A stretch of 64,000 nucleotides of DNA from Sphingobacteriia bacterium (GCA_017304675.1 JAFKLS010000018.1:620001-684000), one strand, 5' to 3'; shown: positions 46,640-55,435, numbered from the stretch's first letter. The notes: generated by a model not told the origin, from the sequence alone. Numbers and translations are program-made.

Positions 46640-47371
46640 ATGATATTAAAAGCTTTTATAGTAGATGATGAAGCAATGACAAGGGATACGCTTGCAGGGC
46701 TTATCAGAAAATTCTGTGCCGATGTCCATATTGTTGGGATGGCAGAAAATTATTCAACGGCCATAAAAGCCTTAAAGCAACATCAGGTAGATATTATTTT
46801 CATGGATATCAATCTTGGTAATCATACAGGTTTTGATGTGTTAGATGAGCTATTGTCTTACCAGGCAGCAGTTGTATTTGTCACTGCGTATGAAGAATTT
46901 GCGCTCAAGGCATTCAAGTATGCTGCTGTAAACTATCTCCTAAAACCAGTAAACCATCTTGAGCTCATCGAAACAATTGGCAGGATAAGACAATCAAAAG
47001 TTGATCTTGCCGCAATAGATACAATGGGAGAAAATTCTTATGAAAGAAGAAAAATTGCCATCTCAAATAAAAACAAGATAGAACTTGTTGCCATTAGCGA
47101 TGTTGTTTATGTAGCCGCAGAAGGCAGTTATACGGTTCTGCATTTACAAAACAAGGAAAGCATCATGGTTTCAAAACACCTCAAACAAGTGGAAGATATG
47201 CTTGCTGCCTACCCGCAGTTTATTAGGGTACACCGTTCTTACATTGTTAATAAACGTTTTATTACCGCATTCAACAGGGCTGATAACGGTTATGTTGAAA
47301 TGCAGCAGGGAGCCTCAATACCTGTAGGGAACAATTACAGGCAAGATGTATCGGGTTTGTTCGGGAATTAG
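46640..47371 (+). CDS. LytTR-family response regulator
   Basis: 243 residues. Receiver domain (residues 1-120) with the acidic pair DD at 9-10, phospho-acceptor Asp56 in IIFMDINLG, and conserved Lys102 in YLLKP. The LytTR DNA-binding domain (about 140-240) shows KIELVAISDVVYVAAEGSYT and FIRVHRSYIVNKRFI. It is 3 bp after the kinase gene and forms a pair with it. The likely binding site is the 14-bp direct repeat in front of the divergent operon (43552-43589). Confidence 0.95.
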   Translation: MILKAFIVDDEAMTRDTLAGLIRKFCADVHIVGMAENYSTAIKALKQHQVDIIFMDINLGNHTGFDVLDELLSYQAAVVFVTAYEEFALKAFKYAAVNYLLKPVNHLELIETIGRIRQSKVDLAAIDTMGENSYERRKIAISNKNKIELVAISDVVYVAAEGSYTVLHLQNKESIMVSKHLKQVEDMLAAYPQFIRVHRSYIVNKRFITAFNRADNGYVEMQQGASIPVGNNYRQDVSGLFGN

Positions 47372-47681
47372 TGTTTTAACACTTTCATCTTGTTTACCTT
47401 TCTTCCTTAAAAGTTTATTCCGGAGTTCCTCTAAATTAGAAACGGGGTACGCCTTATTTACACGTTGTTCCGTTTTAGCACTTATCTGCAATTATACCCG
47501 TTGAACCAAATGCTGTAAATCGGGATTATTCTTGATGCGCTCCATTTCGTTTTCAACAATGCTCATAAAAATTTATTTTATTTATTTGTAATATGTTTAG
47601 CATTGCTTAATAATTTCTGTAAAGGTTACAGTGCTGTTTAAACCCAAATACTAAAAACATTTTATTGCTAACCTAACACTT
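47372..47681. pseudogene. 310-bp gap with a possible decayed minus-strand gene
   Basis: On the minus strand, ATG 47566 starts a coding-like frame (SIVENEMERIKNNPDLQHLV) that meets an in-frame TAA after 24 codons and continues in the same frame with LQISAKTEQRVNKAYPVSNL and a lysine-rich tail. This suggests a small gene broken by one stop codon. Whether it was ever a real gene is not certain. Confidence 0.35.
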
Positions 47682-47792
47682 GTGAAATTATTAGGAATAA
47701 CTCGCCCTATTTCTGTCAAATGCAATGAAGTGCGGCTGTCAAAGATTTCCGAACGCACAACTTATCAAAATGCATGCAGGAATTACAAGCTT

Positions 47793-47990
47793 ATGGCTGC
47801 ATCCGTTATATCCCTTCTTGCAACCATTAGTTTGGTAGCTGATACATTTAAAGAAGTGTGTTCGCTTTTCCAGATCACTAAACCTACTTTATACGACTGG
47901 ATTAAGAAAGGAAAATTAAAGCCCATTCATGTAAGTTCAAGACCGTATTTTTTACTAAAGGATATACAGGAGTTGTTGCAAAGAAAATGA
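47793..47990 (+). CDS. Helix-turn-helix (MerR/excisionase-like) small DNA-binding protein
   Basis: 65 residues from ATG 47793, or 102 from GTG 47682. The second half carries CSLFQITKPTLYDWIKKGKL and HVSSRPYFLLKDIQELL, the winged HTH_17 pattern found in excisionases and in many mobile-element regulators. It lies just outside the attachment site at 48304 and is followed by a terminator. It may be left over from an older element. Confidence 0.6.
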   Translation: MAASVISLLATISLVADTFKEVCSLFQITKPTLYDWIKKGKLKPIHVSSRPYFLLKDIQELLQRK

Positions 47991-48013
47991 CTATAATAGT
48001 ACTCTGAAATATC

Positions 48014-48042
48014 AAAGGTTATTCAGTGCAAGAACAACCTTT
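48014..48042 (+). terminator. Terminator after the HTH gene
   Basis: AAAGGTT (48014-48020) pairs with AACCTTT (48036-48042) and is followed by TTCTTTTTT. It is 24 bp after the stop codon of the HTH gene. Confidence 0.65.
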
Positions 48043-48303
48043 TTCTTTTTTAAGGCCTGTTTAGGGCGTGATTTTGTGCAAATTGTTTAATAAGTGAAAA
48101 AAATGAGAAGATATATCGTTGAGAATTAAGGAAATAATTACATGAGACCCCCTGATTTTTTCCTATTTTTACACTAGTTCTTTACTTGATTTTACTGCGT
48201 TTGCACGTAGGTTTACGACGTGTTTTGTGCAAATTTTGTGCAAATTCCTTCCAAATGAAAAAAGCAGCTATGAATTTTCATCATAACTGCTTCATCTTCA
48301 ATG
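48043..48303. other. Non-coding stretch left of the attachment site
   Basis: Contains three copies of TTGTGCAAATT (near 48075, 48224 and 48235), two in tandem. I see no gene in it. The repeats may be host-side integrase sites or remains of an earlier integration. Confidence 0.4.
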
Positions 48304-48346
48304 TGGGCCCACCTGGGCTTGAACCAGGGACCCCCTGATTATGAGT
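48304..48346 (-). mobile_element. Attachment site: 3' half of a CAT-anticodon tRNA gene
   Basis: On the minus strand the sequence reads anticodon loop CTCATAA (anticodon CAT at 48341-48343), the 3' stem TCAGG, variable loop, a perfect T-arm (CCTGG TTCAAGC CCAGG) and acceptor strand TGGGCCC with discriminator A. The 5' strand of the anticodon stem does not pair (TTCCA where CCTGA is needed) and no D-arm or 5' acceptor follows to the right. So only the 3' half is here, as left at one end of an element integrated in a tRNA gene. The intact tRNA should lie on the minus strand at the other end, beyond 64000. Confidence 0.85.
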
Positions 48347-48361
48347 GGAATCTGATATTTT

Positions 48362-48468
48362 CCACTGATTGTCTTACAGTTATATTGATTGTCAAAACAA
48401 AATAGATCTATTTTGTTTGTCCACTGATTGTCATTAATTATCATAAAACTTGGCGTGAAACTTGGCGT
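48362..48468. repeat. Cluster of short repeats next to the attachment site
   Basis: Three TGATTGTC copies (48366, 48386, 48425), two of them inside a longer CCACTGATTGTC; a perfect 24-bp palindrome at 48395-48418 (centre AGATCT); and an 11-bp direct repeat AAACTTGGCGT at 48446 and 48458. This is the usual layout of arm-type integrase and excisionase binding sites beside att. Confidence 0.6.
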
Positions 48469-48486
48469 TCTTTAATAGGTTATGAT

Positions 48487-49626
48487 CTAATCTTCTTCTT
48501 CGGGATAAATAAATTCACGTAAATAAACTCTATTTGATTTTAAATCATTTTTTAAGATCGCCATTGATGGCTCACCAGAACCTGTCAAGCCTATTTGATT
48601 TCTGAGATAAAAGTCATTTTTTATTTTTTCAACAATTTCAGAATATGAAGTAGACAAATACGGAGAAGCAATATATTTAAAAAATAGTGGTTCAAGAAGT
48701 GGGAAATTTTTTAGGCTATTCTCATAACAAAGTCTAACAATTAATGTGATAAACTCTTTTTCAAACAAAGTAATTTGATTTGGCTCTATCTTACTAACAA
48801 TTGATTTTGTATAATCGATAGCTGCACGTGAAGGGTGAGATGATGTATATTCATTAATAACTAAAATAAGTTTTGAAAATTGATTAGCTTGTATATAATT
48901 AAAATAATAATCAAGCCATTTCATAGGAATAACAGTTCCAGACCAACTCGTATCATTTGACCAAAGAAGAAAAATATAATTTATAATATAGCCTTGCAGA
49001 TCATTTGATAAAGTCCTTGTTTCAATTCTGAGTTCAGTTTCCATTAACCCATGTATTTCTTTATCATTTCCCCCAACAATAATTCTTCTAATTCTTTCCT
49101 CAAATTCATGTGCTATGAATGTTACCTCATCTAATTTACCAATCAAAGTATCAGGAATAAAGTTTTGAAAAATAATTATTTCAATTAAATTTTGTTGGGA
49201 TAAGATTTTTATGTTGTTGTTATTCTCTATCAAACTTGGGAATTCTGCTGTTGCATCATTTGTATGTTCCATAGAATTTATAAATAGAACATAGTTTGCC
49301 TTCTTCTTTTCATCTCCACTGATTGAATTGAATGGAACTTTAAATGCTCTGAGACATTGTTGAGCAAACTGTTCAACATTATGTGTATTTACTTTTTCAG
49401 CTTTTGCTTGAACAATTACAAACTCGTGGTCATAGAGCAATGGAACGTGTCTGTAAAAAATTATGTCTTTACCATGTTCACCTGGGCCATGTGTAACTAA
49501 TCGATACAAAATATATCCTGATAAATTTAATAATGGTATTATAACTTGTTCAATCAATTCATCTTCTGAAAGATTTGACAAGTAGTCTTTAATTAAAGAT
49601 CTATTTGATGAAGTTGTTTTAATCAT
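48487..49626 (-). CDS. Mrr-like restriction-endonuclease-fold protein
   Basis: About 379 residues from ATG 49626 (an upstream ATG at 49647 is possible). The N-terminal part has GPGEHGKDIIFYRHV followed by EFVIVQAKAEKVN, with the spacing of the PD-(D/E)xK nuclease motif (Asp of GKDI, then Q-x-K). HNVEQFAQQCLRAF fits the helix after the catalytic core in Mrr-type enzymes. The C-terminal 200 residues are helical and unknown. It is the first gene inside the island, often the place of cargo such as defence genes, but its target is not known. Confidence 0.6.
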   Translation of the reverse strand: MIKTTSSNRSLIKDYLSNLSEDELIEQVIIPLLNLSGYILYRLVTHGPGEHGKDIIFYRHVPLLYDHEFVIVQAKAEKVNTHNVEQFAQQCLRAFKVPFNSISGDEKKKANYVLFINSMEHTNDATAEFPSLIENNNNIKILSQQNLIEIIIFQNFIPDTLIGKLDEVTFIAHEFEERIRRIIVGGNDKEIHGLMETELRIETRTLSNDLQGYIINYIFLLWSNDTSWSGTVIPMKWLDYYFNYIQANQFSKLILVINEYTSSHPSRAAIDYTKSIVSKIEPNQITLFEKEFITLIVRLCYENSLKNFPLLEPLFFKYIASPYLSTSYSEIVEKIKNDFYLRNQIGLTGSGEPSMAILKNDLKSNRVYLREFIYPEEED

Positions 49627-49699
49627 ATTAATAGAAACATAAGTCATTCTTTTTTGATGACTTTAAGCCTAATAAAGTTATACTAATCAATTATATATT

Positions 49700-50914
49700 T
49701 TACATAATTGATTCATTTACCTCGGCAGTTGTCTCCATATCCATGCTTCCTAAATAATGCATGGTTACGATTGAATTGGAGTGGCCCAGCATTTCACTGA
49801 TCTGATCATAGGACTTTCCAGCACGTTTTAGGGTAGTGGCATAGGTATCTCTGGCGGTCATAAGCTTCAAGGGAACTGAGAGTTTTAGTTTGCGGCTTAT
49901 AACAGATAAATCCCGGTTAATTAGTTGCCGCATTTTATGGCTTTTGTTGTTGAAGGTCTGTTCTGTATAATCTTCTTTCAATTTCCCAAGAATAAATGGA
50001 CTATCCTTTACACATATTTTATCCAAAACCTCCTGAACTTTTGGTGTAATTGGGGCTACAATCTCTTTTATATTGTTTCTGCGAGTGTTTTCGGTCTTCA
50101 TTCTGAAAAAAACGAAATATCCACCTTGAATATTCGTCCACCTCATTCTGAGCAGGTCTGCGAAATTAATTCCATTGCATCTGTACAGGAACAACCAAAT
50201 ATCTCTTGCATATTCTTGTTGCGGTGTTTCAAAGTCTTTAAATTCTACCACTGATTTTGTCTCATGGTTCTTCATTACCAATTTCTTTGGAAAGAAGCTT
50301 TGGATGCTATATCCACCCTTGCCAAATGGATATTCATAAGATTTAGGTATCAGTTTGACCACCTTTGTAAAATAGTTGATGATACTTCTGAGGTCTGTTA
50401 GGTAAGAAATGACCGTTGGTATTGAACAACCTTCACCTCTCTTTTGAGTATCAAATTTAGCCAGCAGTTTTGGTGTTACATCTCCCACTGTAATATCTTT
50501 CTTGAAGGTTTCAAGCACATTCATGGTAGTATGGTAACGACCCTTTGTTTTTAATTTAATTCCTGTTCTGTGTTTGATATAATATTCAAACAAGTCTTTT
50601 AGTTTTAAGGTCTGTGGCAGTTCCAATTCAGTTTCTTCCTGATAGAACAACTTTCTAAACTTTTCCTTGCTGTATGGATTTAGTTCTGAATAGATCCGTT
50701 CACATTTGGTAATATAGCCGTCACAGGTTTCTCGGAAAGTAATACTTACCTCATCCTTTACCTTCTTTGTAAAGACCTGCTCATATTTTTTTTCGGTCAT
50801 CTTAGCAACGTTCAAGTACATGACATCGTTACCATTAACAACCCGGACAGCAAGATTATACTTGTCGTCTTTCTGTTTGGTTCGTTTGTCTAATACTATC
50901 TTAAAAGTTGCCAC
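49700..50914 (-). CDS. Tyrosine-type site-specific integrase
   Basis: 404 residues. A SAM-like DNA-binding region (about 100-200) precedes the catalytic domain, with FLYRCNGINFADLLRMRW for the first Arg, MTARDTYATTLKRAG for the second Arg (the usual His of HxxR is replaced by Thr/Ala region residues), LGHSNSIVTMHYLG with the His and the nucleophile Tyr. It is typical of Bacteroidota element integrases. It lies about 1.3 kb from the tRNA attachment site and should carry out integration there. An excisionase-like gene is directly upstream. Confidence 0.92.
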   Translation of the reverse strand: MATFKIVLDKRTKQKDDKYNLAVRVVNGNDVMYLNVAKMTEKKYEQVFTKKVKDEVSITFRETCDGYITKCERIYSELNPYSKEKFRKLFYQEETELELPQTLKLKDLFEYYIKHRTGIKLKTKGRYHTTMNVLETFKKDITVGDVTPKLLAKFDTQKRGEGCSIPTVISYLTDLRSIINYFTKVVKLIPKSYEYPFGKGGYSIQSFFPKKLVMKNHETKSVVEFKDFETPQQEYARDIWLFLYRCNGINFADLLRMRWTNIQGGYFVFFRMKTENTRRNNIKEIVAPITPKVQEVLDKICVKDSPFILGKLKEDYTEQTFNNKSHKMRQLINRDLSVISRKLKLSVPLKLMTARDTYATTLKRAGKSYDQISEMLGHSNSIVTMHYLGSMDMETTAEVNESIM

Positions 50915-50926
50915 TGCTATTATTTT

Positions 50927-51133
50927 TTACAATTTTGGTAATTGCGGTAAGTCACTATCCATTCTACCGCCGTTCTTAACCCACTTATCTATTAGTTCTC
51001 TTTCAAAGAGTGTTCTTGTACCCAACTTGATATGGGGTATTGAATTATTCCCAACCATCTTGTAGATGTAGGATTTGGAAAAGTGGATATACTCTCCCAG
51101 CATTTGAACACTTAAATACTTATTCTCTTTCAT
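50927..51133 (-). CDS. Excisionase-like helix-turn-helix protein
   Basis: 68 residues from ATG 51133 (MKENKYLSVQMLGEYIHFSK); the frame is open further but this start begins the domain. HFSKSYIYKMVGNNSIPHIK and LGTRTLFERELIDKWV are the HTH_17 excisionase pattern. It is 12 bp upstream of the integrase gene and likely sets the direction of recombination. Confidence 0.8.
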   Translation of the reverse strand: MKENKYLSVQMLGEYIHFSKSYIYKMVGNNSIPHIKLGTRTLFERELIDKWVKNGGRMDSDLPQLPKL

Positions 51134-51247
51134 GATATTTTTATTTTCTTTTATTAAAATGGTAAAGAAAAAAAACATAATAATCAAGGGATACTTAAGG
51201 TATCTGCTAAATTAATAGCAGATACCGCTAACACTCGCTCGCATTAC

Positions 51248-52030
51248 TTACATCGGAAATTCTCTTACCATTAATTCGTCTGGTATTGTTTGAATTTTAT
51301 CAATTTGCTTGAAGAAATATGGAATATTTTTCTCTTTACAAGCATCTCTCATTTTTCTAGCCCAATCGGTGTTGAAGGGTCTTTTATGATGACCACTTTC
51401 ACCACCTTCTATAACCCAATCAATACCAGTTAAATCAATTGCCGTTATATCATCCAATTGCGGCTCGATAGATAAAAATCTCTTTCCTTTTACCATCTTT
51501 AACTGCGAAACAAGCGTATCAAATGTTTTTTGATTCACCGGAGAGGTTCCATACATGATGTTGCTTGGCGGATTGTCAATCCATGCATCAGGAATGTATT
51601 TGTTGATATTACTTGGTCTCTTAGTTAAGAGCAGGAACATGAGATTTGGACTGTTAGGAACTACTTGTTCAAAGAAGTAATTGCGTAGGTGCAGTGTTGT
51701 TAATCCTTCAACCATATTACCATTAAACTCATTTATAACTTCACCATTAGAATCAACCAAAGGCATTGGTTTTTCAAATATGTCCATCATCGAACCCACA
51801 AAAACTCTGTGAATTGTATTTTCTGCTGCTGCTAACTTTTGGTATTTAACCAAATCCTGCCAAACAGATTTGATTGCTCTTCTTGGGTGATCGTTACCCC
51901 ATATATTGTGTCCATACCTTTTTGATAGGGCTTCCGCATAGCAGTGATCACATCCTTCATGTACTTTGGTACAACCATGCCATAAATTAGCAGTGTGGTT
52001 CGTCCATTCTATTTTAGTAAACTGTGCCAT
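51248..52030 (-). CDS. DUF5131 / phage Gp37-Gp68-family protein
   Basis: 260 residues. The start IEWTNHTANLWHGCTKVHEG followed by CDHCYAEALSKR matches the DUF5131 (phage Gp37/Gp68) family, whose cysteines are like a radical-SAM-type cluster but with another spacing. LSIEPQLDDI and VIEGGESGHHKRPF are later family motifs. It is common on phages and mobile elements. Its biochemical role is not established. It follows a 145-residue unknown gene by 52 bp. Confidence 0.88.
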   Translation of the reverse strand: MAQFTKIEWTNHTANLWHGCTKVHEGCDHCYAEALSKRYGHNIWGNDHPRRAIKSVWQDLVKYQKLAAAENTIHRVFVGSMMDIFEKPMPLVDSNGEVINEFNGNMVEGLTTLHLRNYFFEQVVPNSPNLMFLLLTKRPSNINKYIPDAWIDNPPSNIMYGTSPVNQKTFDTLVSQLKMVKGKRFLSIEPQLDDITAIDLTGIDWVIEGGESGHHKRPFNTDWARKMRDACKEKNIPYFFKQIDKIQTIPDELMVREFPM

Positions 52031-52082
52031 TAATTGATTTTTTAAATATTTAGAAAGGTTGTTTTAGAAAGGAATTGAAATA

Positions 52083-52520
52083 TTAATTTGGTGATGTTGT
52101 TTCCATCATTAAAACAACTGAAGCCCATTTTTTATAATCGATAAATTGAACCTTAGTTTTTTCAGGATGACCTTCGTAAAGTGTAAGAAATGCACCAATG
52201 GATTCACTTATATCCTTTTTTAATAAAATCTCAGCATCCGGAAAAGTGGCAATGATCTTCATGTCATAACCTCTATTGGAGTCAGGGTTTCTTTTTAGAA
52301 TCTCAATAAGTTCGTTGGTGCAAAATATTCTTGCCACTTCAATATCATTAATTGCATGTACTCTGTTATAACAATCAATGAACAGTTCTCTACTATTGTC
52401 TATTCTAACGAATATATCAGGGGCATCATTTAATGCGATACCTACAAGAACACCTAATCGTCCTATGGTAGAACTATTTTCCTGAGTTTGCAGTGGATAT
52501 TTTGAATATATATAGTCCAT
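52083..52520 (-). CDS. Unknown island protein
   Basis: 145 residues from ATG 52520 (MDYIYSKYPLQTQENSSTIG). No family recognised; no signal peptide or membrane segment. It is mixed alpha/beta in appearance, with FCTNELIEILKRNP and a Lys-rich centre. It is 44 bp after the ParB-like gene and 52 bp before the DUF5131 gene, so it is probably in the same transcript. Confidence 0.55.
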   Translation of the reverse strand: MDYIYSKYPLQTQENSSTIGRLGVLVGIALNDAPDIFVRIDNSRELFIDCYNRVHAINDIEVARIFCTNELIEILKRNPDSNRGYDMKIIATFPDAEILLKKDISESIGAFLTLYEGHPEKTKVQFIDYKKWASVVLMMETTSPN

Positions 52521-52564
52521 AATAAAAAATGCGGTTAACCTATACACCACAAGGTTTTGTTTGA

Positions 52565-54091
52565 TTAAGCTGCAACCTTTTCAGATTGCTTTTTCTTAGC
52601 CTTGGGTTTACTTTCTTCTTTCGCCTCAGGCTTGCTACTGAACTCCTTGACTGCTTTATTCAGTGCTTTAGCTTCCTTATCAAAGGATGTTTCAGAAGGT
52701 GAGATACCAATGAACCTGCGATTCATCATTAGCGCCAACGATCCAATATCACTTTTCATGGAGATGTCCACGATAAGATCATCTTCCTTTGTCGCAACGA
52801 GTATTGGAATCAATGCAGCATAGTTTGGTGCTTCTTTCGCATCGAATTGAATACCCTTGTTAATGATGATATCAGAAATTGATTGCTCGCTTAAAAAATT
52901 GGAGCAGGATTTATAGGATTCACTTTCTCCAATTGTCCCTTCCTTTTTATTAAGGAAAGATGGAGGATTGAATACGCCATTTGCTTCTTTGCGATCCTTG
53001 ACGAACCAAAGAATTTGAGTAACCGAATCAGATAGATTTTTACTCGCCTTCGCATCGGTCAACAGTTCTCCATCAGCAACAAAAAGGGTTTGTTTATAAA
53101 CCAATCCCGTTTCCTCGGTAATTGCGCTGATAATATTAGCGGGTATCTGTAAAGAATATCCGTCATCATAATACTCTTGAGTGAATACATAAAGACTTCC
53201 ACTCTTGGGTATCCTGTCTACCCACGGTCTAATAGGATCAACTGTTTTAAGCCCGTAAACCTTAGCTTCCTGATGAATCGTTCTCGGATAATGACTCTCT
53301 TTATTATTAACCGTTAAAACATACCGATCAGGATAGTAAAAGAGTGTCTGCACTGATTCTTTTTTAATCTGTGCCAGTATTTCCGCAGGTTCACCATGAT
53401 GGATAACAGCCGTATTTCCTTTTGAATCAGGGATGAAAAATTCCCTCTTCTTCTCCTTTTCAACTTCTGCTTTAGCATTGATGATTTTCAATGCATCTTT
53501 TGGAGAGAGTTCCATTTGGACAACCTTATCGATAATCTCATCATGTCCACCAACCAACATCGCCTTCATAAATTCGCTGATAGATTTTACATCACATTTC
53601 TCCTCAAACAACCAGCGGCTCATTGGAAAACCATCGATGTCATTGGTAAGGATGAACTCAACGGATGCCAATGTTTCCTTATCACTGAACCTCTTTTTGG
53701 TTCGCTTGGCAATCTCATCATAACGGTCAAAGTACTTGCTTGAACGTTTACCCTGACGTTTTCCAAAAAGCGTGAACAAAAGGATATACAGATTACGCAG
53801 ATCCTTCCATGTCATTTCACGGGAATTGTTCAATGCAATTCTGTTCTCTGGTGTAGCTTCCATATCGGTAACCACAACCTTAACTTTTTCAAAATCCATT
53901 TTGTCAGCTACCATAGTTCTGCGCATACCGTCAATTACGTATCCGTCTTTTGACAATATGATTGGATTGAGAATATCATTCTCTTGAATATCAGTCATTA
54001 AATCTTCTAACTGATTGATTTCAAAAATTTCAACTAACTCCGGTAGGAATTTCTCTTTTAATTCCTTCGGATTCATATATTTGTACTGCAT
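52565..54091 (-). CDS. ParB-like domain fused to a degenerate DNA-methyltransferase fold
   Basis: 508 residues. Residues about 15-75 are a ParB/Srx-type domain (LEDLMTDIQENDILNPIILS, VIDGMRRTMVA). From about 215 the order of a phage-type DNA methyltransferase is followed: AVIHHGEPAEILAQIKKESV, SLYVFTQEYYDDG, ILWFVKDRKEANG, NYAALIPILVA, LIVDISMKSDIGSLALMMNR and RFIGISPSE. Motif IV is YYPD in place of DPPY, and motif I has SMKSD in place of F-x-G-x-G. So it probably cannot methylate DNA. A strong Shine-Dalgarno (AAGGAGGT) stands 4 nt before the ATG at 54091. The C-terminus is Lys/Glu-rich. Confidence 0.75.
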   Translation of the reverse strand: MQYKYMNPKELKEKFLPELVEIFEINQLEDLMTDIQENDILNPIILSKDGYVIDGMRRTMVADKMDFEKVKVVVTDMEATPENRIALNNSREMTWKDLRNLYILLFTLFGKRQGKRSSKYFDRYDEIAKRTKKRFSDKETLASVEFILTNDIDGFPMSRWLFEEKCDVKSISEFMKAMLVGGHDEIIDKVVQMELSPKDALKIINAKAEVEKEKKREFFIPDSKGNTAVIHHGEPAEILAQIKKESVQTLFYYPDRYVLTVNNKESHYPRTIHQEAKVYGLKTVDPIRPWVDRIPKSGSLYVFTQEYYDDGYSLQIPANIISAITEETGLVYKQTLFVADGELLTDAKASKNLSDSVTQILWFVKDRKEANGVFNPPSFLNKKEGTIGESESYKSCSNFLSEQSISDIIINKGIQFDAKEAPNYAALIPILVATKEDDLIVDISMKSDIGSLALMMNRRFIGISPSETSFDKEAKALNKAVKEFSSKPEAKEESKPKAKKKQSEKVAA

Positions 54092-54234
54092 ATATACCTC
54101 CTTGTTTTTTTGTGAGGTTTATAAAATTGATTCTTGGGTGTTTGTAGCAGCAACTACAGCACCCTTTTTCTTTTTGGTGATTTGCACCGGTTGCGATCAT
54201 GCACCGGGCTTCTGATTTTGATTGGCATCGGTAT

Positions 54235-54786
54235 TTAGTTTTTGTTTAAAAATCCAGATCGTAAATTGGAAGTGGTTTTATAATGGTCAAACACTTCTGT
54301 CCAAACTTTGTATGTCATTTGTAAGACTTCATAACCATACCTTCCTTCCTGTAGCATTACTGCAAATGCAACAGGTTCATTTTTGTTCTCATTAAACCAC
54401 TGAACACATGCATTGCTTGAAGCAATACTTAATAAGGCAGCATTAAAAAAGGAATGGTCAATTGGGGCGATTTCAGAAAGTACAAAAGCCATTATTCTAA
54501 ACCAACCTTCCTGTTGAATCTTTAAATCTTTCACTTCTTTTATTTTATTGATTAATTCATACATTTCTTCTCGATCAGTTTCAAACATCACAGGCACTCT
54601 ACTACCGTTCATCTTAATTAAATCAATAACTACTCCAACAGTATTGCTGTTAGGGTTACTAATTTTCCCAGCTCCATAGAAAGGTTCATTCATTCCATAG
54701 CGGTTAAATTGTGTAGTTTTGGAATGCTCAGAATTTTTTGACTGAGTATTCTTTGTTGTCTTGTGTGTTTTTTTACGCTGCTTCAT
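54235..54786 (-). CDS. Unknown island protein, member of a local paralogous family
   Basis: 183 residues with a basic N-terminus (KQRKKTHKTTKNTQ). Residues about 108-170 (PIDHSFFNAALLSIASSNAC, then FAVMLQEGRYGYEVLQMTYK) look like one copy of a domain also found in the next two genes. The domain pattern is a helix with a small-residue core, a beta strand F-x-V-x-L, and a closing W/D helix. No known family is recognised. It overlaps the 200-residue gene by 14 nt. Confidence 0.6.
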   Translation of the reverse strand: MKQRKKTHKTTKNTQSKNSEHSKTTQFNRYGMNEPFYGAGKISNPNSNTVGVVIDLIKMNGSRVPVMFETDREEMYELINKIKEVKDLKIQQEGWFRIMAFVLSEIAPIDHSFFNAALLSIASSNACVQWFNENKNEPVAFAVMLQEGRYGYEVLQMTYKVWTEVFDHYKTTSNLRSGFLNKN

Positions 54787-55375
54787 TTTGTTTGTTTTTA
54801 TTATTTAATAATGTTTCAAAACATTTGTCTCTGATAATGAGCCAATCGGCGAGGCTGCTCATTTCAACCTTAAAAGGCTCGTAATTTTCATCGTTTAGAG
54901 TTACTCTAAAACTTAGGGGTTGAAGACCATACCTGAGTTTGTGTTCTACGCATGGAAGACTGGTCAAATAATGCATACCGACAGTAAACATATACTCATC
55001 AAAAGGAGCTTCACTTTTAATCATATCCATGAGAACGGAATGATAATAGAGTGAAATCGCTGGATTTTCCAACACTCTTGATTTGTAAAAAAGAAGTGTG
55101 TCAAGGAATCTGTCCATATCTGTTTCATACTCAAGAATTGCATCATCTTTTAATAGCAGGTCAAAAAAGAATGTGATTCTCACCGGCATTTTCAAAAGTT
55201 GTTGTTTGGTGAAATCTCCAAACGATTTCTTTTCAGCAGCATTACTTTCTATAATAGCCGCTTCTTCCTTGCTTGGTTCACGATATGTTCTGTCTGAACC
55301 TGCTTGTTTTTGCTTTGCAGCCTCTCTTTCGAGTCTGCGTGCTGCTTTTGCAGCTTGTGAATTTTTCTTTGACAT
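54773..55375 (-). CDS. Unknown island protein, member of a local paralogous family
   Basis: 200 residues with a basic, Ala-rich N-terminal helix (AAKAARRLEREAAKQKQAG). Residues about 123-188 (PFDEYMFTVGMHYLTSLPC, LSFRVTLNDENYEPFKVEMS, ADWLIIRDKCFETLL) form the shared domain. The best alignment is with the first copy in the 315-residue neighbour, including LSF and DW. No signal or membrane segments, so likely cytosolic. Confidence 0.6.
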   Translation of the reverse strand: MSKKNSQAAKAARRLEREAAKQKQAGSDRTYREPSKEEAAIIESNAAEKKSFGDFTKQQLLKMPVRITFFFDLLLKDDAILEYETDMDRFLDTLLFYKSRVLENPAISLYYHSVLMDMIKSEAPFDEYMFTVGMHYLTSLPCVEHKLRYGLQPLSFRVTLNDENYEPFKVEMSSLADWLIIRDKCFETLLNNKNKQNEAA

Positions 55376-55435
55376 AGTTGTAGATTTTATTAATTATTAA
55401 TGTTGTTGCAGTTTTAAAATCATTTGATTTTGTGA

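Noticed and set aside
48304..48380. A complete tRNA gene at the attachment site
   Set aside because: The T-arm and acceptor 3' strand are fine, but the 5' side of the anticodon stem does not pair and no D-arm or 5' acceptor follows.
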